Part shown: positions 43,816 to 52,503 of the stretch, piece by piece
How positions within the stretch are numbered: position 1 is the stretch's first letter
Layout of the letters: every line of letters begins with the position of its first letter
Source: Bacilli bacterium
GTDB lineage: Bacteria > Bacillota_I > Bacilli_A > RF39 > UBA660
Reading direction: 5' to 3'
NCBI GenBank assembly: GCA_017934595.1
Contig: JAGBJG010000009.1
Span: 64,839-128,838 of the forward strand
Length of the DNA stretch: 64,000 bases
The notes under the pieces: generated by a model
What the model was told of the DNA's origin: nothing
The model's database searches: none
The model's input: only the letters and a program-made list of their open reading frames with translations
Made by a program: the position numbers and the translations under genes

Positions 43816-43842
43816 TTCGACAAGATTCGACATTATTCGACA
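43816..43842 (+). repeat. Three direct repeats TTCGACA with 10-bp period
   Basis: TTCGACA occurs at 43816, 43826 and 43836, each 10 bases apart, ending 37 bases before the dinD start. One-turn phasing puts all three on the same face of the helix. The repeats do not match the palindromic Bacillus LexA box. Confidence 0.8.
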
Positions 43843-43879
43843 AAATAATTTGCTAGTATCTAATTAGATAGGAGGATTT

Positions 43880-44698
43880 ATGAAAAATCTAGAATTAGAA
43901 GGTAGTAAGATATTTGATAGTATTAAACATATCGATGAAGATGGTAATGAATTTTGGTATGCTAGAGAATTACAAAAGATATTAGAGTATAAAGAATGGA
44001 GAAATTTTGAAAAGGTAATAGATAAAGCAGATTTATCTGCAAAAAATAGTGATAAAAATAGTAATTATTGGGTTGTTGGGGTCAACACCCCAATAATAAC
44101 TGGAAAAGGTAAGAAAGAATATATAATCGATTATAAATTATCTAGATATGCATGCTATCTCATTGTAATGAATGGTGATCCAAGGAAAGAAGTAATTGCT
44201 TTAGGTCAAACTTATTTTGCTATTCAAACAAGAAAGATGGAATTATTAGAAGATGATTATAATTTACTTACGGAAGATGAAAAAAGATTATATCAAAGAA
44301 ATTTGACTAAAAAGGGTAATAGGGAATTAAATAAAACGGCGGTTATGGCAGGAGTTAAAAACTTAGATAAATTTCATAATGCTGGATATAAGGGACTCTA
44401 TAATGGTGAGACAGCTAACGATATAGCTAAAAGAAAAAAACTAAGATATAGAGAGGATATATTAGATAATATGGGTAGTAGTGAATTAGTAGCCAATTTA
44501 TTTAGAATAGATCAGACTAATCAAAAACTTATTAATGATAGCATAAAAGGAGAAAAAGCATCATGTGATACACATTATATGGTTGGTAAGAAAGTAAGAG
44601 ATACAATTAAAGAATTAAATGGTACTATGCCAGAAGATATGGAAACACCATCTAAGAGTTTACAAGACATAAAAAAAGATAGTATTAACTATCTATAG
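43880..44698 (+). CDS. dinD: DinD-like DNA-damage-inducible protein
   Basis: A 272-residue protein with the whole DinD pattern: DGNEFWYARELQKILEYKEW (Bro-N-like start), DYKLSRYACYLIVMNGDPRKEVIALGQTYF, AGVKNLDKFHNAGYKGLY, MGSSELVANLFR and the ending KVRDTIKELNGTMPEDM. In E. coli DinD inhibits RecA filaments and is SOS-induced. Upstream lie three phased TTCGACA repeats that may mediate control. AGGAGG is 8 bases before the ATG. Its end overlaps a convergent small gene by 10 bases. Confidence 0.88.
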   Translation: MKNLELEGSKIFDSIKHIDEDGNEFWYARELQKILEYKEWRNFEKVIDKADLSAKNSDKNSNYWVVGVNTPIITGKGKKEYIIDYKLSRYACYLIVMNGDPRKEVIALGQTYFAIQTRKMELLEDDYNLLTEDEKRLYQRNLTKKGNRELNKTAVMAGVKNLDKFHNAGYKGLYNGETANDIAKRKKLRYREDILDNMGSSELVANLFRIDQTNQKLINDSIKGEKASCDTHYMVGKKVRDTIKELNGTMPEDMETPSKSLQDIKKDSINYL

Positions 44699-44862
44699 TA
44701 ATAAGGATAATAATATGGTTGTGGATAATATGGATAATAATATCTTCTTCCTCCACCCCAGAAGTTAGGCGCTAAAGCTGCTCCAGTAACTCCTCCTAAT
44801 AAAAACGGAAATACAAATCCTCCTACAAATCTATCATTGCCTCTATAATATCTATTATACAT
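44689..44862 (-). CDS. 57-residue Tyr/Pro/Gly-rich small protein
   Basis: A small minus-strand gene: ATG at 44860-44862, stop at 44689-44691, strong site AGGAGG 6 bases before the ATG. The protein begins MYNRYYRGNDRF, has a hydrophobic Gly-rich middle (GGFVFPFLLGGVTGAALAP, about 14-32), and ends in a Tyr/Pro run (YYYPYYPQPYYYPYYYR). The layout, a short hydrophobic span plus YYPYY tail, recalls small coat or envelope proteins such as CotF/GerPA-region peptides. The actual family is unknown. It is convergent with dinD. Confidence 0.7.
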   Translation of the reverse strand: MYNRYYRGNDRFVGGFVFPFLLGGVTGAALAPNFWGGGRRYYYPYYPQPYYYPYYYR

Positions 44863-44936
44863 AAATACCTCCTACATTATTTTATACATTTCATTTATTT
44901 TTGTTAATTTATTTCATATAATTTAGTGGTGGTTAT

Positions 44937-45743
44937 ATGAAAAAATATTTTGAGGTAATAGGCTTTGTTACTCTTGCTATATTTAGCTTTTATTTTACTT
45001 CTAAAACTTCTACAGTAATTAAAAATACGGATGATATTATGATCAAGATAAAAGAGGATATGAATAATATGAAAACTAATCCAGTAGATGCCATAATAGA
45101 TGATGATACTATAATACCAGGTATATCTGGTAGGGAAGTAGATATATCTAAAAGTTATGACGCAATGAAAAAGATAGGTACATATAAAGATAACTTATTA
45201 GTATATAAAAAAATAAAACCTAACATATCTATAAATAATATTTATAATAAATATATAATATCTGGTAATCCAAATAGAAATCAAGTTTCATTAATATTTA
45301 AAGTAGATGAAAGTAATTTAAATCTACTTATGAGTATATTAAAAGAAAATAGAGTAAGGGCTAATATTTTTACTGTGGATAAAATGGATGATTCAATATT
45401 ATCTTTAGTTAGAGAAGGGCATAATATCGGTACTATATCTAATTCTACTTGGGCATCTACTTTAGTAGATAAGATAGCTAATCAAAAATATAATTACTGT
45501 TATTTAGAAGAGAAAGAAAAAGAAGTCTTAGATATATGCTCAATGAATAAAAGTTATACAGTTATCCCCAGTATAATTACTAAAAATACTCCTACATTAA
45601 CAATAAAAAAAGATATTAAATCAGGTTCTATTATTAGTATGGATGTCAATAAAACTTTATTAAAAGAATTAGAATATATAATTAAATACATTAAATCTAA
45701 AGGTTATGACATAGTAACCTTAGAAGATTTACTTTCAGAATAG
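44937..45743 (+). CDS. Membrane-anchored NodB-like protein without catalytic residues
   Basis: A 268-residue protein. It has one N-terminal helix (about 5-22) and a C-terminal domain folded like polysaccharide deacetylases: VSLIFKVDESNLNLLMSIL stands where active enzymes have TFDDGP, and EGHNIGTISNST where they have EGHEIGNHT. Both metal-binding His and the catalytic Asp pair are missing. It probably lost activity but kept ligand binding, or regulates a wall enzyme. A TATAAT box lies 14 bases before the ATG (no TG extension). Confidence 0.6.
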   Translation: MKKYFEVIGFVTLAIFSFYFTSKTSTVIKNTDDIMIKIKEDMNNMKTNPVDAIIDDDTIIPGISGREVDISKSYDAMKKIGTYKDNLLVYKKIKPNISINNIYNKYIISGNPNRNQVSLIFKVDESNLNLLMSILKENRVRANIFTVDKMDDSILSLVREGHNIGTISNSTWASTLVDKIANQKYNYCYLEEKEKEVLDICSMNKSYTVIPSIITKNTPTLTIKKDIKSGSIISMDVNKTLLKELEYIIKYIKSKGYDIVTLEDLLSE

Positions 45744-45756
45744 AGTATGCTATAAT
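45728..45756 (+). promoter_or_regulatory. Promoter of the antisense RNA
   Basis: TTTACT (45728-45733), 17-base spacer, TGC-extended TATAAT (45751-45756). It starts inside the end of the NodB-like gene and faces the toxin gene's 3' end. Confidence 0.6.
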
Positions 45757-45789
45757 GTATGTAGATGCAGATACTGCATACAATAAAAA

Positions 45790-45817
45790 GGAACACTTAA
45801 TACGCTATGTTGAGTGT
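45790..45817 (-). terminator. Terminator of the toxin mRNA
   Basis: On the minus strand a hairpin of ACACT/AGTGT extended by two pairs (45793-45799/45811-45817) is followed by TCCTTTTTATT. Confidence 0.6.
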
Positions 45818-45832
45818 GCCCTACATTGTAGG

Positions 45833-45870
45833 ATCGCCTGTCTAAGCTTTAGTCAGGCGATGTTTTCTTA
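45833..45870 (+). terminator. Terminator of the antisense RNA
   Basis: Stem 45833-45840/45854-45861 with an inner 4-bp stem, followed by a T-run reading rightwards. Confidence 0.8.
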
Positions 45871-45951
45871 TATAATTGTTATAAATAACAAAGATATGAG
45901 AAGAATGATGATAATGATTAAAGCAAAGATTAAAAAATCTTTTTTATTCAT
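45868..45951 (-). CDS. 27-residue single-helix peptide, candidate type I toxin
   Basis: ATG at 45949-45951, stop at 45868-45870. The peptide begins MNKKDFLIFAL and continues as one hydrophobic helix of Ile/Leu/Phe to the C-terminus. The ribosome binding site AAAGGAGGTGG is perfect, but GGAGG can pair with CCTCC 12 bases upstream in the leader (45977-45981 with 45960-45964), hiding it. A minus-strand promoter TTGATA-17-TATAAT is upstream. Size, composition and sequestered site match Fst/TxpA/BsrG-type toxins. No paralogue is known from this window. Confidence 0.65.
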   Translation of the reverse strand: MNKKDFLIFALIIIIILLISLLFITII

Positions 45952-45959
45952 TACTACCA

Positions 45960-45981
45960 CCTCCTTTCATACGATTGGAGG
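45960..45981 (-). promoter_or_regulatory. Anti-Shine-Dalgarno hairpin in the toxin leader
   Basis: In the mRNA, CCTCC (45977-45981, plus-strand GGAGG) pairs with the GGAGG binding site (45960-45964, plus-strand CCTCC) around a 12-base loop, blocking initiation until opened. Confidence 0.55.
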
Positions 45982-46012
45982 CATCACCCAACTATTAAGT
46001 ATTCCTAAATTA

Positions 46013-46041
46013 ATTATACCAAAAATACGTTCGTATATCAA
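46013..46041 (-). promoter_or_regulatory. Toxin promoter with a palindrome in the spacer
   Basis: Minus strand: TTGATA (46036-46041), 17-base spacer, TATAAT (46013-46018). The spacer contains ATACG-TT-CGTAT (46025-46036), a 5-bp dyad that could be an operator. Confidence 0.65.
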
Positions 46042-46120
46042 TGAAGAATTAACTATTTGTTAATTCTTTTTATATTTGAAAAATAATAGTTTTTAATTTA
46101 TAATAACATTGGTGATTTAT

Positions 46121-48298
46121 ATGAGGTGTGAATTATTATCTCCAGCTGGATCAATAGATTCATTTTATGCAGCTATAGAGGCTGGTGCAGATGCAATATA
46201 TGTCGGTGGAAAAAGATTTGGTGCTCGTGCCTTTTCTTCTAACTTCACAAATGAAGAATTAGAATATATCGTTAGATATGCTCATATGTATGATGTAAAA
46301 CTATATGTAACAGTAAATACATTAATATATGATAATGAAGTAGATGAATTATTAGATTATTTAAAATATCTACATAAGATAGGTGTAGATGCAGTTATAA
46401 TGCAAGATTTAGGTATGATAGATTTAGCAAGAAAAGTATTACCTAATTTAGAAATACACTTTTCAACACAAGCTCATATAGATAATTTAGACGCAGTAAA
46501 AGTATTAGAAAAATTAAATATTAAAAGAACAGTTCTACCTAGAGAAACTAGTATAGAAGAAATTAAATATATAAAAGATAATAGTAATGTAGATTTAGAA
46601 ATCTTTATAGCTGGTGCCTTATGTATAAGTTATTCTGGTAACTGCCTTATGAGTAGTTTAATAGGTGGTAGAAGTGGTAATAGAGGTATGTGTGCAGGAT
46701 CATGTAGATTACCTTATGACCTAATAGATGAATCTGGTAATAAAGTAAATAAAGATTCATATATCCTAAGTACAAAAGATTTAAACAGTTTAGATAATAT
46801 TGGTAAATTAATAGATTTAGGTGTGGCTTCATTCAAAATAGAAGGTAGAATGAAAAGTCCTGAATACGTATATATAATTACTAGTCTATATAGAAAAGCT
46901 ATAGATAGTTATATAAAAAATGGTAAGGTATCTATAGATGATAAAGATATCTTAAATCTTAAAAAAGTATTTAATAGAGGATTTACTAAAGGATTCTTAT
47001 TTAATGAAGATAATAATAACTTTATCAATTCTAAAAGACCTAATCATATGGGAGTTAAGATAGGTAAAGTTATATCTTATAATAAAGGATATGTTAATAT
47101 TAAATTAGATGATTCATTATCTATTAATGATGGTATTAGAATAACTGGTAAAAATGATATAGGTTTTATTCTTACTATGATGAAGAAGAATAAAGAAACA
47201 GTGAAAGAAGCTTATAAAGGTGATATTATTACTATTAAAGTTGATGATACTGTATCTATAGGTGATGATGTATTAAAGACTAAAGATTATAAATTAATAA
47301 ATGATATTAATAATATGATTAATAGTAAAAAAAGAAAAGTAAAAATAGATATGGAATTTATAGCTAATAAAAATGAAATGTCTTTAAAAATTAAACATAA
47401 TGATATAGAAGTTATTAATACTTCTAACAATGTAGATATAGCTAAAAAGATAAGTATTACTAAAGAAGATATAGAAAAACAACTATCTAAATTAGGTAAT
47501 ACACCATATACTATAAATAAATTAAATATATCTATAGAAGATAACTTATTCATTAATATCAAAGATTTAAATGAACTTAGAAGAAATACTATAGATGATT
47601 TAACCAATAAAAGATTAGAATTACCTGAATATATTGAAGGTGAATATACTATAGATATACCTGATTTTAACTTTGAATCTAACATAAACTATAAAGTATC
47701 TAGTATGGATATATATAATAAATTAAAAGATTATAACGATATATACGTAGATAATATAGATTTATATAATAAAATACCTAATTCATATTACATATTACCT
47801 AGAGTTAATATGAATTATCAAGATTATGATAGAGTAGTTATATCTGAATTAGGTGGATTAAATAAATATAAAGATATTTATACATCTCCTTATATGAATG
47901 TAGTTAATTCATATACTGTTGCCTTTTTACATAGTATGGGAGTTAAAAAAATATGCCTATCTTATGAAATGGATTATGATAAAGTAAAATATTTAATTGA
48001 TAATTATCATGAAAGATATAAAAAGCATCCTAATCTAGAAGTAGTAGTATATGGTAATATAGAAGCTATGATATCTAAATTTAATATCTTAAAATATCAT
48101 GATTTAGAGGATGGTAATTATTATTTACTTTCTAAATTTAAAAATAAATATCCTATTAAAATTAGAGATAATAAAATGGTTATTTATTATGATGAAAAAA
48201 GAATAGATGATAATAATTATTTTGATATAGGTATTAATAATATAAGAATAGATATAGATGATATATCTGATATGAATAAAATAGAAAAACTTATCTAA
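46121..48298 (+). CDS. U32-family peptidase/RNA hydroxylase (RlhA type)
   Basis: A 725-residue protein. The N-terminal U32 domain begins CELLSPAGSIDSFYAAIEAGADAIYVG and holds the Cys set CISYSGNCLMSSLIGGRSGNRGMC-x-x-x-C. The long C-terminal part (about 320-725) matches the DUF3656-containing form. Relatives (RlhA/YrrO) hydroxylate 23S rRNA C2501 or take part in prephenate-dependent hydroxylation. ATG 46121 follows GGTGATTTAT, with TATAAT 16 bases upstream. Confidence 0.85.
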   Translation: MRCELLSPAGSIDSFYAAIEAGADAIYVGGKRFGARAFSSNFTNEELEYIVRYAHMYDVKLYVTVNTLIYDNEVDELLDYLKYLHKIGVDAVIMQDLGMIDLARKVLPNLEIHFSTQAHIDNLDAVKVLEKLNIKRTVLPRETSIEEIKYIKDNSNVDLEIFIAGALCISYSGNCLMSSLIGGRSGNRGMCAGSCRLPYDLIDESGNKVNKDSYILSTKDLNSLDNIGKLIDLGVASFKIEGRMKSPEYVYIITSLYRKAIDSYIKNGKVSIDDKDILNLKKVFNRGFTKGFLFNEDNNNFINSKRPNHMGVKIGKVISYNKGYVNIKLDDSLSINDGIRITGKNDIGFILTMMKKNKETVKEAYKGDIITIKVDDTVSIGDDVLKTKDYKLINDINNMINSKKRKVKIDMEFIANKNEMSLKIKHNDIEVINTSNNVDIAKKISITKEDIEKQLSKLGNTPYTINKLNISIEDNLFINIKDLNELRRNTIDDLTNKRLELPEYIEGEYTIDIPDFNFESNINYKVSSMDIYNKLKDYNDIYVDNIDLYNKIPNSYYILPRVNMNYQDYDRVVISELGGLNKYKDIYTSPYMNVVNSYTVAFLHSMGVKKICLSYEMDYDKVKYLIDNYHERYKKHPNLEVVVYGNIEAMISKFNILKYHDLEDGNYYLLSKFKNKYPIKIRDNKMVIYYDEKRIDDNNYFDIGINNIRIDIDDISDMNKIEKLI

Positions 48299-48317
48299 AA
48301 AAAAGATAAGTTTTTTT
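48293..48317 (+). terminator. Intrinsic terminator
   Basis: AACTTATCT/AGATAAGTT hairpin with T7, overlapping the stop codon. Confidence 0.75.
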
Positions 48318-48385
48318 CATATTTTACTAGACTTTTAATATTATAGGCTTTATAATAGAAATCAGTTTTTTGAAGGAGGCATGCT

Positions 48386-50686
48386 ATGATACACAACTTA
48401 CCTGTAATCGTACTTCGTGGATTAGTATTACTGCCTTCAAATGAGCTTAAACTTGAATTTGAAGACAAGGATAGTATTAGATTACTTGATATGTCTTATA
48501 TGTTCCATGATGGTAAATTATTAGTAGTTTCTAGTGAAGATCCATATGACGTTAATCCGGATATTAATAGTCTACCTAAAATAGGTGTAGAATGTAAAAT
48601 TACAAATAAGATAACTTTACCTAATGGAAGAACTAGAATCTCTTTAAGAGGAATTAAAAGAACGGGGATTAAAACTTATATAAGCTTAGAATCTGATAAT
48701 ACGTTAGAGGCTTTAACTTTTGATATTGAAAAAGAAAAGATGGAACCTCTAGAAGAAAAAGCTATTATAAGAAAATTAAATAAAGAGTTAGAATACTATA
48801 TTAATAATGTACCAAATATGGGTAATAGTATTTTAGCTAAATTAAGTAATGTAACTATATTAAGTGATTTAACTGATTTAATCGTACCTAATCTACCATT
48901 GACTAATGATAGGATGCATGAATACTTAAAAGAGACTAAAGCATCTGAAAGAGCTAGAATGTTACTTTTAGATATTTATAAAGAAGAAGAATTATCTAAT
49001 ATTGAAAGAGATTTAGATTTTAAAGTAACAAAAGAATTCGATAAAAATCAAAGAGACTTCTTACTTAAAGAAAAACTTCGTATGATCAAAGAAGAATTAG
49101 GCGAAGTATCTACTAAAGATGAAGAAATATCTAAATTAAAAGAAAAACTAGATAGTTTAAATTTAAATGATGATATAAGAAATAAAATATCTACTTTAAT
49201 AGATAGATATGAAACATTACCTATAATGTCACCTGAGCTTAATATGGAAAGAGGATACATAGACACATTATTATCATTACCTTGGAATATTAATACATTA
49301 GATAACGAGGATTTAACATCTGTTAAAAAATCATTAGATGATACACATAATGGATTAGATGAAGTTAAAAAACGTATTATAGAATATTTAGCTGTTAAGA
49401 AAAATACAAATAGTTTAAAAGGACCTATTATATGTTTAGTAGGACCTCCTGGAGTAGGTAAAACTAGTTTAGCTTTTTCTATAGCTAAAGCTATGAATAG
49501 GAATTTTACTAAAATGTCTGTAGGTGGACTTGATGATGAAGCTGAAATTATGGGTCATAGAAAAACTTATATAGGGGCGAGACCAGGTAAGATTATAAAT
49601 GGTTTAATCAAAGCTAAAAGTTCTAATCCATTATTCTTAATAGATGAAATAGATAAAATGACATCTAATATTAATGGAGATCCTATAAGTGCCATGTTGT
49701 CAGTATTAGACCCTGAACAAAATAAATATTTTGAAGATAATTATTTAGACTTAGAATATGATTTATCTAATGTCATGTTTATCGCGACTGCTAATGACAT
49801 ATCTAGAATACCAGCCCCTCTAAAAGATAGATTAGAAATAATTAAATTAGATGGTTATACGGAATATGAAAAATTAGATATTGCTAAAAAACATATTATT
49901 CCTAAATTATCTAAAGAAATGGGCATAGATAATATTACTTTTAGAAATGATGCCATATTATCTATTATAAGAAGATATACTAAAGAAGCTGGTGTTCGTG
50001 AATTAGAAAGACAAATATCTAAAATAATAAGAAAAGTAGTTACTAAAAAAGTATCTAATGAAATCAAAAATATACCTATGATAACATTAAAGAATATTGA
50101 AAGTTATTTAGGATTGCCTATATATGATGATTATAAAGTAGAAGATAAAGTAGGTTTAGTAAATGGTTTAGCCTATACTGAATTTGGTGGCGAGGTACTT
50201 CCTATTGAAGCTAATTATTATAAAGGTAAAGGTAATTTAATATTAACAGGTTCATTAGGAGATATTATGAAAGAAAGTGCATCAATTGCATATTCTTATA
50301 TTAAAGCTAATGCCAAAGAATTTAAAATATCATTTGATAAATTTGAAGAAAATGATATTCATGTTCATGCATTAGAAGGCGCTATTCCAAAAGAAGGACC
50401 TTCTGCTGGTATTGCTTTAGCTACATCTATTATAAGTAGTTTAACTAATTTAAAAGTTAAATCAGATATAGCTATGACAGGTGAGATTTCTTTACATGGT
50501 GATGTCTTAAAAATAGGTGGATTAAAAGAAAAAAGCTTAGGTGCTTTAAGAAATGGAATTAAAAAAATAATTATTCCTTATGATAATTTTAGTGAAGTAG
50601 AAAAATTACCTAATGAAGTAAAAAAAGAAATAGAATTCATTCCTGTTAAAAACTATAAAGAAGTATATAAAATAATTAAAGACTAG
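48386..50686 (+). CDS. lon: ATP-dependent protease Lon
   Basis: A 766-residue soluble LonA protease. The N-terminal substrate domain begins LPVIVLRGLVLLP. The AAA+ module has Walker A GPPGVGKTS (near 353-361) and Walker B LFLIDEIDKM. The C-terminal Ser-Lys dyad is S673 (EGPSAGIAL) and K716 (GGLKEKSLGAL). It degrades misfolded proteins and, relevant here, labile antitoxins. The ribosome binding site AAGGAGG precedes ATG 48386. It is followed 9 bases later by a small membrane protein. Confidence 0.97.
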   Translation: MIHNLPVIVLRGLVLLPSNELKLEFEDKDSIRLLDMSYMFHDGKLLVVSSEDPYDVNPDINSLPKIGVECKITNKITLPNGRTRISLRGIKRTGIKTYISLESDNTLEALTFDIEKEKMEPLEEKAIIRKLNKELEYYINNVPNMGNSILAKLSNVTILSDLTDLIVPNLPLTNDRMHEYLKETKASERARMLLLDIYKEEELSNIERDLDFKVTKEFDKNQRDFLLKEKLRMIKEELGEVSTKDEEISKLKEKLDSLNLNDDIRNKISTLIDRYETLPIMSPELNMERGYIDTLLSLPWNINTLDNEDLTSVKKSLDDTHNGLDEVKKRIIEYLAVKKNTNSLKGPIICLVGPPGVGKTSLAFSIAKAMNRNFTKMSVGGLDDEAEIMGHRKTYIGARPGKIINGLIKAKSSNPLFLIDEIDKMTSNINGDPISAMLSVLDPEQNKYFEDNYLDLEYDLSNVMFIATANDISRIPAPLKDRLEIIKLDGYTEYEKLDIAKKHIIPKLSKEMGIDNITFRNDAILSIIRRYTKEAGVRELERQISKIIRKVVTKKVSNEIKNIPMITLKNIESYLGLPIYDDYKVEDKVGLVNGLAYTEFGGEVLPIEANYYKGKGNLILTGSLGDIMKESASIAYSYIKANAKEFKISFDKFEENDIHVHALEGAIPKEGPSAGIALATSIISSLTNLKVKSDIAMTGEISLHGDVLKIGGLKEKSLGALRNGIKKIIIPYDNFSEVEKLPNEVKKEIEFIPVKNYKEVYKIIKD

Positions 50687-50695
50687 GAGGATGTT

Positions 50696-51163
50696 ATGGA
50701 ATTTAAAGAAGGATCACCGAATGAGAAAACGTTAAAGTCATTAGAGGTGTATCAAGCTGCTAAAGATAAAACATTAGCAGAAGAAAATCTTAAATTAGTT
50801 ACAAAAAATATTAAAAATACAAAGTTTAAAATTGTTGGTTGTGTAGGAATGGGAATTGCTGGAATTGGAACTTCAGTTTTAACTACTTTATTAATATATG
50901 AAGAAGCATTACCTGCTTTAACAGGTAGTTTGGTTTTATGTTCATCAGCCTTGTTATATGGTAGTTATGCAAAAACAACTGATTCAATTCGTGATTTAAA
51001 GAAATTATTTAAAACAAAAAGAATAGTTGAAAAAGATATAGAAGAAACAGAAGCAACTTATGAATCAAAAGTGAGAGAATTGAAAAATATAGAAGATTCT
51101 CAAAATGAAAACTTTAATACTCCAGATGGATTATTTAAAGAAGAAATACAAAAAACACGTTAG
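50696..51163 (+). CDS. Small membrane protein with paired helices, unknown
   Basis: A 155-residue protein with an N-terminal amphipathic region, a two-helix hairpin at about 50-71 and 76-93, then a C-terminal coiled coil (LKKLFKTKRIVEKDIEETEA). It lies 9 bases after lon with AGGAGG and shares its transcript. Not recognised. The topology would allow membrane tethering of a coiled coil near Lon. Confidence 0.6.
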   Translation: MEFKEGSPNEKTLKSLEVYQAAKDKTLAEENLKLVTKNIKNTKFKIVGCVGMGIAGIGTSVLTTLLIYEEALPALTGSLVLCSSALLYGSYAKTTDSIRDLKKLFKTKRIVEKDIEETEATYESKVRELKNIEDSQNENFNTPDGLFKEEIQKTR

Positions 51164-51164
51164 A

Positions 51165-51186
51165 AGAAGCATCTGCTTCTTTTTTA
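51165..51186 (+). terminator. Intrinsic terminator
   Basis: AGAAGC-atct-GCTTCT hairpin with T7. Confidence 0.75.
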
Positions 51187-51231
51187 TTATAATAAATTTA
51201 ATATATGGTATAATATTAAAAGGGTGATAAC

Positions 51232-52503
51232 ATGAATTATAAAAAAATTAAAAATGAAGCATATAATCTTCATATTATTAATACTGATAAATATAAAAAG
51301 ACAGTAATTAAAATTAATTTTAAAAATAAAAATATAAAAGAAAATATTGTTCCAAGAAGATTAATTCCTACAATATTATCTGAATCAAATAATTTATATA
51401 AGACTAAAAGATTATTAAGTATCAAAACAGAAGAATTATATAATTTATCTGGTGGAACTGATGTAACTAATTCAGGAGAAAGTATTATTACATCTTTTAA
51501 TGCTAGTTTCTTAAATGAAAAATATGCACCTGGATTATTTGAAGATGCATTTGCCTTTGTAACTAATATTATCTTTAATCCTAAAGTAATTAATGATTCA
51601 TTTGATGATAAAGCATTTAAATATTCATGTGAATGTCTGAAAGAAGAAATAGATGTATTTAATGAATCACCAAGGGCATACGCGATTACTAAGATGTTAG
51701 AAAAATTATCTCCAGATACACCTTTATCATATCCACCATATGGTACTAAGAAAGAAATAGATAAAGTTAAAAATAAAGATGTATATAAAAGTTATGTAGA
51801 TATGTTAAATAATGATGTAGTTGATATATTTATAATAGGTAATATTCCTTCTAATGTAGAATCTATAGTTAAAAAACACTTTAAATTAAAAGGAAAAAGA
51901 AATAATACTAAACATTATATTTATCATGATAAATTTACTGATAAATATAATGAATACAGTGATACTAAAGATTATAATCAAAGTACATTATTAATAGGTT
52001 ATAAAGTAGATAATTTAACAACTTATGAAAGAGATTATGTCATGCCTATTTATACATATATTTTAGGTGGAGGTCCAGATTCTAGATTATTTAAAAATGT
52101 AAGAGAAAAAAATTCCTTATGTTATTCTATATCATGTAGTTTTAAACCACTATCTAATTTAATGATAATATCTTCTGGTATAAATGCATCATCTTACAAA
52201 AAAGCTTTAAAATTAATTAAAGAAGAAGTATCTAAGATGAATAAAGGAGAATTTGATAAGAAAGATATTGATAATGGTAAAATAACATATTTATCAGCTT
52301 TTGAAGAAGTAAATGATTCAATATATTCAACATTAAATACTTATGTAACTCGTGAATATTTAGGTACAGATTTAATTAATACAAAGAAAAGAAAAATTAA
52401 AAAAGTTACTAAAAAAGATATCTTAAATGTTATACCTAAGATTCATCCTGAAATAGTATATTTATTAGAAGGGGGCAAGGAAAATGAAAAAAAGAACATA
52501 TAA
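51232..52503 (+). CDS. M16 peptidase-like protein, inactive partner (YmfF type)
   Basis: A 423-residue pitrilysin-fold protein lacking the HxxEH zinc motif. Recognisable M16 features are YGTKKEIDKVKNKDVYKSYVDML and ILGGGPDSRLFKNVREKNSLCYSIS. It is the non-catalytic half of a paired M16 locus that in Bacillus is ymfF/ymfH, linked to EF-P 5-aminopentanol modification. Its end overlaps the start of the catalytic partner by 20 bases, so subunits are made in balance. It has a TGGTATAAT promoter 17 bases before the ATG. Confidence 0.85.
   Translation: MNYKKIKNEAYNLHIINTDKYKKTVIKINFKNKNIKENIVPRRLIPTILSESNNLYKTKRLLSIKTEELYNLSGGTDVTNSGESIITSFNASFLNEKYAPGLFEDAFAFVTNIIFNPKVINDSFDDKAFKYSCECLKEEIDVFNESPRAYAITKMLEKLSPDTPLSYPPYGTKKEIDKVKNKDVYKSYVDMLNNDVVDIFIIGNIPSNVESIVKKHFKLKGKRNNTKHYIYHDKFTDKYNEYSDTKDYNQSTLLIGYKVDNLTTYERDYVMPIYTYILGGGPDSRLFKNVREKNSLCYSISCSFKPLSNLMIISSGINASSYKKALKLIKEEVSKMNKGEFDKKDIDNGKITYLSAFEEVNDSIYSTLNTYVTREYLGTDLINTKKRKIKKVTKKDILNVIPKIHPEIVYLLEGGKENEKKNI

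Larger units (their letters stand above)
45763..45870 (+). ncRNA. Candidate antisense RNA antitoxin
   Basis: About 108 nt from the promoter to a very stable terminator (8-bp ATCGCCTG/CAGGCGAT stem with an inner CTAA/TTAG pairing, then GTTTTCTT). It includes a 6-bp hairpin (45765-45770/45774-45779). It is convergent with the toxin mRNA, whose own terminator lies inside this RNA, so the two share about 80 complementary bases at their 3' ends. This is the layout of TxpA/RatA and BsrG/SR4. Confidence 0.6.

Noticed and set aside
43816-43842. CRISPR array or plasmid iterons.
   Set aside because: Only three 7-base repeats with 3-base spacers; no cas or replication genes nearby.
14860-44698. Prophage interpretation (FtsK-like, DinD/Bro-like, HNH and methylase genes).
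   Set aside because: No capsid, portal, terminase, tail, lysis or integrase genes are present anywhere in the window.
45755-46063. A 102-codon open frame on the + strand.
   Set aside because: It has no ribosome binding site, odd composition, and runs across two promoters, two terminators and a convergent small gene. The RNA/peptide interpretation explains the sequence better.
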